Source: CAYRGQ01 sp964444885
GTDB taxonomy: Bacteria; Bacteroidota; Bacteroidia; Sphingobacteriales; Sphingobacteriaceae
Reading direction: 5' to 3'
DNA: 22,981 nucleotides
Assembly (NCBI GenBank): GCA_964444885.1
Contig: CAYUIZ010000042.1
Span: 1-22,981 of the forward strand
Of this stretch, positions 9,306-16,845 are shown in pieces (positions within the stretch are counted from its first letter, which is position 1; each line of letters starts with the position of its first letter). The position numbers and the translations under genes are program-made. The notes under the pieces are model-generated. The model was not told where the DNA came from. It saw only the letters and a program-made list of their open reading frames with translations, and did not search any database.

Positions 9306-10982
9306 ATGAAAAATATCAGATCCATATACACACGCATTTTCACGCTTATCGCGCTCTTCGCGGCTTGGGGCTGTAACAAAGGTTTTTTGGAAAAACCGCC
9401 TACCGACGCCATTGTAGACGCAAGTTTCTACCAAACCGACGAACAAATCCTGGCGTCCACCGGCTTGCTCTATAGCCGGGTTTGGTTTGACTATAACGAC
9501 AAGTCGTCGTACAATTTAGGGGATTTTCGAGCCGGCACCGCCTTTTCAGCTTGGAATGACCGCGGCAACGTGCTCTTTAACACGACGGGCGACACACCTG
9601 AGAACGGCACCGCCTGGCGCTCTTTCTTCATCGTGGTCGGCCAAGCCAACCTTGCCATCCAAAACATCGAAAAATACGCCGGATCGGCGGTTTCGCCCGA
9701 AACCAAGCGCTTTGCGATTGCCGAAGCGCGTTACATGCGGGCGTTGGCGTACCGTTTTCTCGTCATGAACTGGGGTGCCGTGCCGATTATCGAAAACAAC
9801 CTCGCCCTGCTGGCGGACACAACCGTACAGCGCAATACGCCTGGCAGCGTTTGGCGTTTTATCACCGAGGAAATGCGGGCCGCTGCCGAAGACCTCCCCG
9901 AAACAGCCATCCGGCCCGGACGGCTCACCCAGTGGTCGGCTGAGGGCATGTTGGCACGCTTTTACCTGACCCGGGCCGGCGTGGAATCCGACGGCAGCGG
10001 CATGCGCAACCAGACCTACCTGGATAGCGCCAAGTACTATGCCGATCGCGTAATCCGCCTCAGCGGTGCCTCGCTCCTGCCCGACTACGCCGACTTGTTC
10101 CGCCATCCCTATGACAACAATGCCGAGTCGCTGTTCTCCCTGCAATGGGTGTTCTCGCCCGGCGCCTGGGGCACGCAAAATTCCACGCCGGCCTACTTGG
10201 CGTACAGCGGCGACATTGCCAACGGCGATGGCTGGGGTGGCGACAAAGGCGCGACCTGGTGGATGATATCCATGTACGACGGCATTCAAGCGACGGCCAA
10301 CGGCTTACAGGGACGCACCCTGGACCAGCGGCTGAAGGCTACGTTTATGCTTCCCGGCGCGCACTATCCCGAAATCACCCAGTCTATCCCCGGTGGCAAA
10401 CAGGAACTCGTTTTCCCCTTTACCGGGACCGACCAGAACTTCGTGTCCATCAAGAAGTACGTAACCGGCAAAGCCGAAGACCTCGGCGGGCAGGCGGCAT
10501 CCCAAAATTACGGGCATGACACCTACATGCAGCGCTTGGCGGAGATGTACCTCATCTACGCGGAGGCCACCTTGGGCAATAACGCCTCGACGGAAGACCC
10601 GCTTGCCCTCGAGCATTTCAACCGCGTGCATACCCGTGCGGGCCTCCCTCCTTTCGAAGACCCGATCACCCTCGATGTCATTCTCAAGGAGCGTTTTATC
10701 GAGTTCGCGATGGAAGGCATGGCTTGGTATGATTTGGTGAGCCTGCATTATTACAATCCGCAGAAGGCCTATGACATCCTGAATAGCCAGGACAGGGGCA
10801 TGTTCTTCACGGCGCCTGACCAGATGCCTAACCCGACGTCGTGGACCTTCACCAAGACGGAATGGTTTACCGAACGCACGATCGACGCCAACAGCGGCAA
10901 CTTCCTGCTGCCCATCCCGACCGCAGAGCTGAGCCAAGCGCCCAACCTGAGGAAACCGCCTGTAGACTATTACAATCAATAA
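9306..10982 (+). CDS. SusD/RagB-family glycan-binding outer-membrane lipoprotein
   Basis: This is the partner of the preceding SusC, 558 residues long. The signal peptide ends with AAWGC (Cys23), followed by NKGFLEKPPTD, the opening common to many SusD proteins. The helical scaffold is seen in RFAIAEARYMRALAYRFLVM, and the SusD C-terminal signature appears as KERFIEFAMEGMAWYDLVSL near residues 459-478. The closing segment FLLPIPTAELSQAPNLRKPP is also typical. It is 10 nt downstream of the susC-type stop and 5 nt upstream of the next gene, a tight operon. It resembles the first SusD only in family features, so the two pairs do not look like a recent duplication. Confidence 0.95.
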   Translation: MKNIRSIYTRIFTLIALFAAWGCNKGFLEKPPTDAIVDASFYQTDEQILASTGLLYSRVWFDYNDKSSYNLGDFRAGTAFSAWNDRGNVLFNTTGDTPENGTAWRSFFIVVGQANLAIQNIEKYAGSAVSPETKRFAIAEARYMRALAYRFLVMNWGAVPIIENNLALLADTTVQRNTPGSVWRFITEEMRAAAEDLPETAIRPGRLTQWSAEGMLARFYLTRAGVESDGSGMRNQTYLDSAKYYADRVIRLSGASLLPDYADLFRHPYDNNAESLFSLQWVFSPGAWGTQNSTPAYLAYSGDIANGDGWGGDKGATWWMISMYDGIQATANGLQGRTLDQRLKATFMLPGAHYPEITQSIPGGKQELVFPFTGTDQNFVSIKKYVTGKAEDLGGQAASQNYGHDTYMQRLAEMYLIYAEATLGNNASTEDPLALEHFNRVHTRAGLPPFEDPITLDVILKERFIEFAMEGMAWYDLVSLHYYNPQKAYDILNSQDRGMFFTAPDQMPNPTSWTFTKTEWFTERTIDANSGNFLLPIPTAELSQAPNLRKPPVDYYNQ

Positions 10983-10987
10983 CTGAT

Positions 10988-12157
10988 ATGAAGAATTTTG
11001 AGATGAAACCGATATACACATCACTCCTTTTGCTTGCCGCCGTGCTCGTCATGGCAGGCAGCTTCAGCTCATGCTCGAAAGACGACGGCGGTGAGCCACG
11101 TATCCGCTATGTGCGCATTACCGATCCGGCGGTGGCGGATTCCCTGCTGATTGGTGCCTACCAGAGTAATTTGATCGCCATCATCGGCGAAAACCTCGGC
11201 GGCGCCCGCGAAGTTTGGTTCAACGACCGTCAAGCCGTGCTGACCAACACCTACATTACCAATACATCTATCCTGGTGAGCGTGCCGAGCCTCGTGCCCA
11301 TAGACATCACCAATACCCTTCGGATCATATTCCAAAACGGATTTGTCCTGAATTACGATTTCGAAGTGCTCATTAGCGAACCGGTCATCGGGTCGATCGA
11401 CAACGAATACGCATTTGCGGGCGAGGTAGCGACCATCAGGGGCAATTACTTCTACGAGCCGCTTACCGTCACCTTCTCCGGAGGTGCCACGGGCGAACTG
11501 GTATCCCTGGAAGACGACCTACTGCGCGTACGCATTCCGGAAGGCGCACAGCCCGGGCCGATTACCATCCAGTCCAATTTTGGCACCACGGTGTCCGACT
11601 TTTTCTACCGCGATGACCGCAATATCATCATCAGCAGCGATCCGTTCACCGGCTGGTGGAATGCTTCCTTTGTTGTGACGGACCCCGGCGCGGGCGATCC
11701 GCCGGCCATCAACGGCAATTACATTCGCGTCACCCGCGAAGTCGCGTCGTGGAGTTGGATCGAAGTGGCGGGAGGCGCAGCCGATGCCATGGGCGACATC
11801 AGCAAAAACCTGCCCGACGAAGCCATCCTCCGGCCCGAGCGCTACAACCTCAAATTTGAAGTGAATACGCTCAAGCCGTACAACAACAACATGATTAAAT
11901 TCAATTTCGGGCTACCAAGCGAGGTCAACGACGCCTACCAATGGGCGCCGCCGTTTGATACGGGCGGGCGCTGGCAAACGGTGACCATTCCCTTCGAAAC
12001 GATCATCCAAAGCTACACCGACCTGGACGTAACCCCCGTGGTCAATCCCGACGGATACTGGACGCGGGTATTAATCCACGGTAATGGCGACTGGGACTGC
12101 GACATTGCGTTCGACAACTTCCGGGTTGTCCCCAAAATCAATGAAAACAGGAATTGA
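10988..12157 (+). CDS. IPT/TIG-domain surface glycan-binding lipoprotein (SGBP type)
   Basis: This 389-residue lipoprotein probably binds polysaccharide on the cell surface and feeds it to SusC/SusD. The start at 10988 is preferred over longer frame-open starts because it puts the signal peptide at the N terminus; the lipobox is SFSSC (Cys29), followed by SKDD, a good surface-export signal. ATG 11003 is a possible alternative start. Two IPT/TIG-like Ig folds cover roughly residues 38-130 and 131-205 (for example VATIRGNYFYEPLTVTFSGG). Residues about 207-389 form a tryptophan-rich C-terminal domain (FTGWWNASFVV, VASWSWIEVAGG, NGDWDCDIAFDNFRV) that matches my memory of the ligand-binding domain of SGBP-B proteins from xyloglucan PULs. 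The family assignment is from recall and the exact ligand is not determined. Confidence 0.9.
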   Translation: MKNFEMKPIYTSLLLLAAVLVMAGSFSSCSKDDGGEPRIRYVRITDPAVADSLLIGAYQSNLIAIIGENLGGAREVWFNDRQAVLTNTYITNTSILVSVPSLVPIDITNTLRIIFQNGFVLNYDFEVLISEPVIGSIDNEYAFAGEVATIRGNYFYEPLTVTFSGGATGELVSLEDDLLRVRIPEGAQPGPITIQSNFGTTVSDFFYRDDRNIIISSDPFTGWWNASFVVTDPGAGDPPAINGNYIRVTREVASWSWIEVAGGAADAMGDISKNLPDEAILRPERYNLKFEVNTLKPYNNNMIKFNFGLPSEVNDAYQWAPPFDTGGRWQTVTIPFETIIQSYTDLDVTPVVNPDGYWTRVLIHGNGDWDCDIAFDNFRVVPKINENRN

Positions 12158-12177
12158 CACACCAAAACAGCGAACGA

Positions 12178-13710
12178 ATGAAACCATTATATGCGATTGA
12201 ACTGGTGGTGATTGCCCTGCTTGCGTGCATGGCGCTATCCTGCCAAAAAGAGGATCCCGTATCCACGGCGGTCGAACTGCTCAGCTTCGGCCCTTCGGGG
12301 GCCAAGCATGGCGAACCGCTCCGCATCATCGGAAACAACCTAAATAAAGTGACGGCTGTCGAGCTTGTCGGCGCATCCATACCCGCGTCCGAGTTTATCC
12401 AACACAGCATGGAACTGATCCTCCTGACACTTCCGCCCAGCGCCGAAGGCGGGCCGATTGTCCTGAAAACCCCGGAAGGTGACATCACCTCCAAGTCCGC
12501 GCTCAATCTGGATGCGCTTGTCGAAATCACCGCGATGACCGAAACGGTCAAACCCGGCGAGTTGCTGACCATCCAGGGCGAATACCTCAATTGGGTAACC
12601 GCGGTCACGTTTGAAAGCGACATCGTGGTCGAGGCAGCCGTATTTGAGAGCCAAAGCCGGACCGAACTGGTGATCCGTTTACCCATGGAGGCTAAAACCG
12701 GCAACATCATCCTGTCCTATGGCGGCACCGAGCCAGACAACTTGGAAAGTGAAAATCCGCTCCAAGTCGTTCTACCGGCCATCACGTCCTTCTCGCCATC
12801 GCCCGTGCGGCACGGCAACGAGCTGACCATCACGGGCACGGACCTGGACCTGGTCAAAGCCATCGCCTTCACGGGTCGCAACGAGCCCGTCGACGAGTTC
12901 GTCAGCCAGTCTGAAACGAGTATCCAAGTGGTGATACCGGATCGCGTGAACCATGGAACGATCACGCTGATTGCCTTCTCGGATGTGACCGTCGAGAGCG
13001 ACGGTGCCCTGTCGGTCGTCTTGCCGACGGCTACGGGATTCCAGCCGAGCACCGTGGCCCGCGGCGGCGAATTGCGCATCACGGGAACAGAACTCGCATT
13101 GGTGCAAGGCGTCTTGTTTAAAGGCGTGGACCAGCCGGTCACCGACTTTGCTACCCAAACCGATACGGAACTCGTGCTGCAGGTACCCGAAGCGGCTAAC
13201 AAAGGGACGCTGACGCTACGCACGCATTCACAAATCGATGTGGAAACCACCATGGGCATCGAAATTGTCGGCGACCTGCCACCGCTAGAGCCGTTGGCCT
13301 ATGCCATCTACCAAGACGCGATTGTAAACGGATGGGGAGACTGGGGTTGGGGTGGCTCGGTTGATTTCAACAACACGGAAAACGTACGCGATGGCGAGCG
13401 CTCCATCAAAAAAGTATTCGACGGCACGTACGCGGCCCTTCGCTTTGGCGGCGGCAACGTTTCGACCGCGCCGTACAACACCATCGTATTCTCCATATTC
13501 GGCACGGCCGGTACCGATGGTGTACAAATCAACGTCATTGCAAATGAGCAATGGGGCGCCCCGCACATCATCACCGTTGTCGAGGGCGAATGGACCGAAT
13601 ACCGGCTGACTAAAGAGCAGCTCGGAATTTCCGACGCACTCACCGATCTGCTGTTCCAGGACCGAGGCTGGTCAGGAACGGTATTTGTCGACCACGTCGG
13701 CCTCCGGTAA
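12178..13710 (+). CDS. Multi-IPT/TIG surface lipoprotein with C-terminal carbohydrate-binding-like domain
   Basis: The protein has 510 residues from ATG 12178; a frame-open TTG at 12154 would overlap the previous stop and is less likely. Lipobox MALSC gives Cys22, followed by QKEDP. Four consecutive IPT/TIG-like repeats follow at about 31-112, 115-199, 200-283 and 284-363, each with a pattern like GNELTITGTDLDLVKAIAFT. Residues about 370-510 form a separate, aromatic-rich domain (GWGDWGWGGSVDFNN, NEQWGAPHI, FQDRGWSGTVFVDHVGLR) that looks like a jelly-roll carbohydrate-binding module. The architecture reads as a rigid spacer holding a binding tip away from the membrane. Its place between SusD/SGBP and the glycosidases supports a role in polymer capture. 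The role is inferred; the domain layout is visible. Confidence 0.85.
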   Translation: MKPLYAIELVVIALLACMALSCQKEDPVSTAVELLSFGPSGAKHGEPLRIIGNNLNKVTAVELVGASIPASEFIQHSMELILLTLPPSAEGGPIVLKTPEGDITSKSALNLDALVEITAMTETVKPGELLTIQGEYLNWVTAVTFESDIVVEAAVFESQSRTELVIRLPMEAKTGNIILSYGGTEPDNLESENPLQVVLPAITSFSPSPVRHGNELTITGTDLDLVKAIAFTGRNEPVDEFVSQSETSIQVVIPDRVNHGTITLIAFSDVTVESDGALSVVLPTATGFQPSTVARGGELRITGTELALVQGVLFKGVDQPVTDFATQTDTELVLQVPEAANKGTLTLRTHSQIDVETTMGIEIVGDLPPLEPLAYAIYQDAIVNGWGDWGWGGSVDFNNTENVRDGERSIKKVFDGTYAALRFGGGNVSTAPYNTIVFSIFGTAGTDGVQINVIANEQWGAPHIITVVEGEWTEYRLTKEQLGISDALTDLLFQDRGWSGTVFVDHVGLR

Positions 13711-13730
13711 TCGGCAAATCCAATCACAAC

Positions 13731-13793
13731 ATGCGATCTCCCGGGCGCCTCTCCGCACGTGGCGCCCGGGCCGATCCGCTTTACCCCGCCTAG
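13731..13793 (+). CDS. Possible 20-residue leader reading frame before GH26 gene
   Basis: ATG at 13731 opens a 20-codon frame (MRSPGRLSARGARADPLYPA) that ends in TAG at 13791-13793, one nucleotide before the GH26 ATG at 13795. It starts 20 nt after the preceding lipoprotein stop. The frame contains the whole hairpin of 13740-13770, so ribosomes translating it would open that structure and end directly at the next start. It may equally be chance; the peptide has no recognisable family. Confidence 0.2.
   Translation: MRSPGRLSARGARADPLYPA
13740..13770 (+). promoter_or_regulatory. GC-rich stem-loop between SGBP and GH26 genes
   Basis: CCCGGGCGCC (13740-13749) pairs perfectly with GGCGCCCGGG (13761-13770) around an 11-nt loop. 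No T tract follows, so it is not a standard intrinsic terminator. It could stabilise the upstream susCD/SGBP mRNA, cause partial termination, or tune translation of the glycosidase genes 25 nt downstream. Confidence 0.55.
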
Positions 13794-13794
13794 C

Positions 13795-15024
13795 ATGATA
13801 CATGTATCCATCCAGTTGTTCCTTTCATTTTGGCTGATTGCAGGCTTTTCATCCTGCAGCAAGGCCGTCGGGCCCGACGATGCGGACGAAGGCGACGAGC
13901 CCGCAGCGCCCATCACCCTAGACGATATCCGCCAAGGAATGGTCGACACACGGGCTACCGACGAAACCGCCGCCCTGTTTCACAACATGCGGACGCTCGC
14001 GAAAACCCATATCCTCTTTGGCCACCAAGACGCGACCAAAAGAGGCGTGCATGCTGACGGCTCCGAATGGGCGAACGAGAACCACCGCCCGAGCGTATCC
14101 CCCGAAAAATCGGACGTCAAGGAAATTACCGGTGCCTACCCCGCCGTGTATGGACATGACTTTAACCACATCGCGGGTTTCTTCGAACCGGACCACGGAT
14201 GGTTTGCGTACGAGCGGGACATTGCCCGGACATTGACCATCGATGCCTACGACCGCGGCGGTATCAATACCTATGCTTGGCATTACGCCAACCCGGTATC
14301 CAAAGGTTCGTTCTATTGGGCCGAATCACCCGTAGTTGCCGTGCGCCGCATCCTGCCTGGCGGGGACCACCACGACACGTACAAGGCGTCGCTACGTACC
14401 ATTGCCGACTATGCCAAGACGCTCGTGGGCAAAGACGGACAGCTCGTTCCCGTTATTTTCCGGCCTTTCCACGAATTTGACGGCAACTGGTTTTGGTGGG
14501 GGCGTGCCCATTGTACAGCCGAGGAATACAAGCAGCTGTACCGTTTTACGGTCACTTACCTCCGCGACGTGCTTGACGTACGGAATTTCCTTTACGCTTG
14601 GTCGCCGGATAGGTATTTTGAAAACCAGTCGGTATATTTGGAACGCTACCCCGGCGATGCATACGTCGATGTAGTGGGCATGGATAATTACGGCGACTTG
14701 AGTAGCGCGTCAGGCATTGCGATGGCCGCCAGTAAACTGAAAATCATGTCGGACTATGCCTTCACTCATAATAAAGTCGCGGCACTGACCGAAACGGGCC
14801 TAATAAACCTGACACAACCCGATTGGTACACCCAAGTATTGCTCAAGGCCTTGCGGCAAAATCAGGTGCAGCTCGCTTACGCGCTGGTGTGGGCCAATCG
14901 CGAGGACGCTTTCTGGACGCCGTACAGCGGGCATGCAGCCGAGGCGGACTTCATTCGTTTCAAAAACGATCCGTATGTGATTTTTGGCGACAAAATGCCC
15001 AATATGTATGAACTGACGAAATAG
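13795..15024 (+). CDS. GH26-family endo-beta-mannanase-type lipoprotein
   Basis: This enzyme is predicted to cut beta-1,4-mannan or glucomannan internally at the cell surface. From ATG 13795 it has 409 residues: signal peptide with lipobox GFSSC (Cys21), an acidic linker (DDADEGDE), then a single catalytic barrel from about 40 to 405. Family motifs are WHYANP (His163), RPFHEFDGNWFWWG with the presumed acid/base Glu227, and ALTETGL with the presumed nucleophile Glu333. The start was chosen because a GTG at 13759 would place 12 non-signal residues before the leader and lies within the hairpin stem region. A GH5 gene follows 10 nt downstream. GH26 also contains a few beta-1,3-xylanases and mixed-linkage glucanases, so the substrate is probable rather than certain. 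Confidence 0.92.
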   Translation: MIHVSIQLFLSFWLIAGFSSCSKAVGPDDADEGDEPAAPITLDDIRQGMVDTRATDETAALFHNMRTLAKTHILFGHQDATKRGVHADGSEWANENHRPSVSPEKSDVKEITGAYPAVYGHDFNHIAGFFEPDHGWFAYERDIARTLTIDAYDRGGINTYAWHYANPVSKGSFYWAESPVVAVRRILPGGDHHDTYKASLRTIADYAKTLVGKDGQLVPVIFRPFHEFDGNWFWWGRAHCTAEEYKQLYRFTVTYLRDVLDVRNFLYAWSPDRYFENQSVYLERYPGDAYVDVVGMDNYGDLSSASGIAMAASKLKIMSDYAFTHNKVAALTETGLINLTQPDWYTQVLLKALRQNQVQLAYALVWANREDAFWTPYSGHAAEADFIRFKNDPYVIFGDKMPNMYELTK

Positions 15025-15034
15025 ATTGCTGACG

Positions 15035-16045
15035 ATGAACAAAAGAAACCGCCCCCTTCAAATCATTGCATTCCTCGTATTTGCCTGCATCACGTTGGCG
15101 TGTGCTACGAACACCGAACAGCCTGACACGCCCACGCCGGTGGCCAAGCACGGCAAGCTGCAAGTCGTGGACGGTCGCATGGTCAACCAGCACGGCGCAC
15201 CGCCTCAATTGCGCGGCATTAGCTTTTCGTGGAGCGTTTGGGGCGGAAAGAAATATTACAACACCGATGTGGTCGACTGGCTGGTCGACGATTTTAACGT
15301 TTCCCTGCTCCGCCTTTCGATGGCCATCGAACCGCGTGGCGGATATCTGGACAGTCCTGCCGAGCAACTGGGGCTTATTCGCACGGTAGCTGACCAGGCC
15401 ATCAAGCGGGGTGTTTACATCCTTATCGACTGGCATGACCATAACGCGGAAAAAAACATAACCGAAGCGAAAGCCTTTTTCGTGGAAATGGCCAAGCGCT
15501 ACACGGGTGTACCCAACGTCATTTACGAAATCTGGAACGAGCCGGAGCGCCAGAGCTGGGCCGTCGTCAAGGCATATTCCGAAGAAGTGATCGACGCCAT
15601 CCGCGCGCATGACCCAGACAACCTCATCGTCGTCGGCAGCCCCCATTGGGACCAGGACGTGGACATCGCCGCGGCGGATCCCATCACCGGGCGGGACAAC
15701 CTCGTCTACTCGTTTCATTTCTACGCCAGCGACCCCTACCATCAAGAACAGTTGCGCCAAAAAGCCGAAACCGCCATGGCTAAGGCTCTCCCCCTGTTCA
15801 TAACCGAATGGGGCGTGGGCGAATCCACTGGCGATGGCGTATTTGACCCCGAAAAAACCGAACGCTGGGTAGAATGGATGGAACGCCACCAGCTGAGCTG
15901 GGCAAACTGGAACCTGACGGATAAGGAGGAAACGACGGCTCTCGTCCGGCCGGGCGCATCGGCGCGTGGCCAGTGGAAGGTGGAAGAGCTCACCGAATCG
16001 GGCCAGTACGTCCGCAATTTGCTGCATCGGCTGAATAGGCATTAA
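15035..16045 (+). CDS. GH5-family (subfamily 2-like) endo-beta-1,4-glucanase-type lipoprotein
   Basis: From ATG 15035 the protein has 336 residues: a signal peptide ending in ITLAC (Cys23), a short Pro/Thr linker, and one GH5 barrel from about 40 to 333. Visible family residues are DWHDH (His134), IWNEPE with acid/base Glu169, HFYASDPYH, ITEWGV with nucleophile Glu258, and the NWNL tryptophan Trp292. The opening GKLQVVDGRMVNQHG and the substrate-side GGYLDSP fit subfamily GH5_2, which mainly holds endoglucanases. A TTG at 15026 extends the frame by three codons but is not needed. Last gene of the operon, it probably works with the GH26 enzyme on glucomannan or a cellulose-like glucan. Subfamily is judged by eye. 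Confidence 0.92.
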   Translation: MNKRNRPLQIIAFLVFACITLACATNTEQPDTPTPVAKHGKLQVVDGRMVNQHGAPPQLRGISFSWSVWGGKKYYNTDVVDWLVDDFNVSLLRLSMAIEPRGGYLDSPAEQLGLIRTVADQAIKRGVYILIDWHDHNAEKNITEAKAFFVEMAKRYTGVPNVIYEIWNEPERQSWAVVKAYSEEVIDAIRAHDPDNLIVVGSPHWDQDVDIAAADPITGRDNLVYSFHFYASDPYHQEQLRQKAETAMAKALPLFITEWGVGESTGDGVFDPEKTERWVEWMERHQLSWANWNLTDKEETTALVRPGASARGQWKVEELTESGQYVRNLLHRLNRH

Positions 16046-16050
16046 TTCCC

Positions 16051-16058
16051 TATCTTTG
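16051..16058 (+). promoter_or_regulatory. Bacteroidota -7 promoter element (TATCTTTG) for HAD gene
   Basis: TATCTTTG matches TAnnTTTG and lies 4 nt before the ATG at 16063, 5 nt after the GH5 stop. With the usual distance of about 5-7 nt to the transcription start, the mRNA would begin at or within a few bases of the ATG and be leaderless. No TTG element at the right distance is seen. Confidence 0.6.
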
Positions 16059-16062
16059 CCCG

Positions 16063-16764
16063 ATGTTTCGCAACCGGAAGAAAGACATCTTTTTCGACCT
16101 GGATCACACGATTTGGGATTTTGACAGGAACGCCGACGAAACCTTGGCGGAATTGTTCGATACGTATCGGTTTTCGGCGCTGGGCATTCCTTCTCCCGAA
16201 GCTTTTATCGGGACCTACACGCGCAACAACCATCGGCTATGGGCGCTCTACCACCAAGGCAAAATCGACAAAGCCCAACTCCGGGTAGCCCGCTTTGCCG
16301 ATACCTTTACCGAGCTCGGCCTAGACCCCGCCCTGTTTCCAACTGCGTTTGAGGAAGATTACCTGCGGCTCTGCCCACAAAAACCCCACCTATTCCCCCA
16401 CGCACACGAAACGCTGGGATACCTCGGCGAAAAGTACACCCTGCACTTAATCTCCAACGGATTTAAAGAGGCGTCCGAAGCCAAAATCGCGAATAGTGGC
16501 CTGGCAAAATACTTCGCCACGATTGTCATCTCGGAAGTGGTGGGCGTGCACAAACCGCATCCGGATATCTTTCACCACGCGGTGAGCAATGGCAAAACAA
16601 ACATCACCGACAGCGTCATGGTGGGCGACAGCATCGAGGCTGACATCCGCGGTGCACACGGCGTGGGCATGGACTCCGTGTACTTCAATCCCGGGCAAAG
16701 GGAAGTCCCCGAGGACGTCCGGGTGAGTATCACGGCATTAGCCGAATTGAAAGCGATGTTCTAG
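16063..16764 (+). CDS. yjjG: YjjG-type HAD-superfamily pyrimidine 5'-nucleotidase
   Basis: This 233-residue cytoplasmic phosphatase is expected to dephosphorylate (non-canonical) pyrimidine nucleoside monophosphates, as described for the YjjG/YfnB group. All four HAD motifs are present: DLDHT (nucleophile Asp12, Asp14), LISNG (Ser131), the motif III lysine in VHKPHPDIF (Lys164), and VGDSIEADI (Asp189, Asp194). The helical cap occupies about residues 20-110, and FFDLDHTIWDFDRNADE is characteristic of this subgroup. It has its own promoter element and is functionally unrelated to the PUL before it. Other HAD phosphatases of the haloacid-dehalogenase/PGP subclass are the main alternative. Confidence 0.9.
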   Translation: MFRNRKKDIFFDLDHTIWDFDRNADETLAELFDTYRFSALGIPSPEAFIGTYTRNNHRLWALYHQGKIDKAQLRVARFADTFTELGLDPALFPTAFEEDYLRLCPQKPHLFPHAHETLGYLGEKYTLHLISNGFKEASEAKIANSGLAKYFATIVISEVVGVHKPHPDIFHHAVSNGKTNITDSVMVGDSIEADIRGAHGVGMDSVYFNPGQREVPEDVRVSITALAELKAMF

Positions 16765-16776
16765 CCGCAATCCGCC

Positions 16777-16798
16777 GGAGGGCCTTCCCTCCCCGTTT
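16777..16798 (+). terminator. Weak stem-loop after HAD gene
   Basis: GGAGGG (16777-16782) pairs with CCCTCC (16787-16792) across CCTT, followed by CCGTTTAT. The stem is short and the U tract poor. It is at the expected place, 12 nt past the HAD stop and before the next promoter. Confidence 0.35.
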
Positions 16799-16799
16799 A

Positions 16800-16830
16800 T
16801 TGCAATTGCTCGGTTTTGTGCGTACTTTTG
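16800..16830 (+). promoter_or_regulatory. Bacteroidota promoter (TTG-N20-TACTTTTG) for exporter fusion gene
   Basis: TTG at 16800-16802 and TACTTTTG at 16823-16830 are separated by 20 nt, matching the Bacteroidota consensus in both elements and spacing. The expected start of transcription is near 16836. This rules out the frame-open TTG at 16816 as start codon for the next gene and favours a TTG at 16846 or 16852. Confidence 0.7.
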
Positions 16831-16845
16831 TCCTGTCCTAACAAA

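Noticed and set aside
3214..10982. The two SusD genes as a recent tandem duplication
   Set aside because: They share only family-level motifs and differ in lipobox, length and most of the sequence.
9546..11024. Two antisense open frames (about 240 codons each) opposite the second SusD gene
   Set aside because: They are compositional shadows of the SusD coding frame, with low-complexity Arg/Gly/Val-rich translations and no motif.
14960..16042. 360-codon antisense open frame opposite the GH5 gene
   Set aside because: It mirrors a clear GH5 gene with intact catalytic motifs. Long reverse frames are expected from the GC-rich third positions, and the translation shows no known fold or signal.
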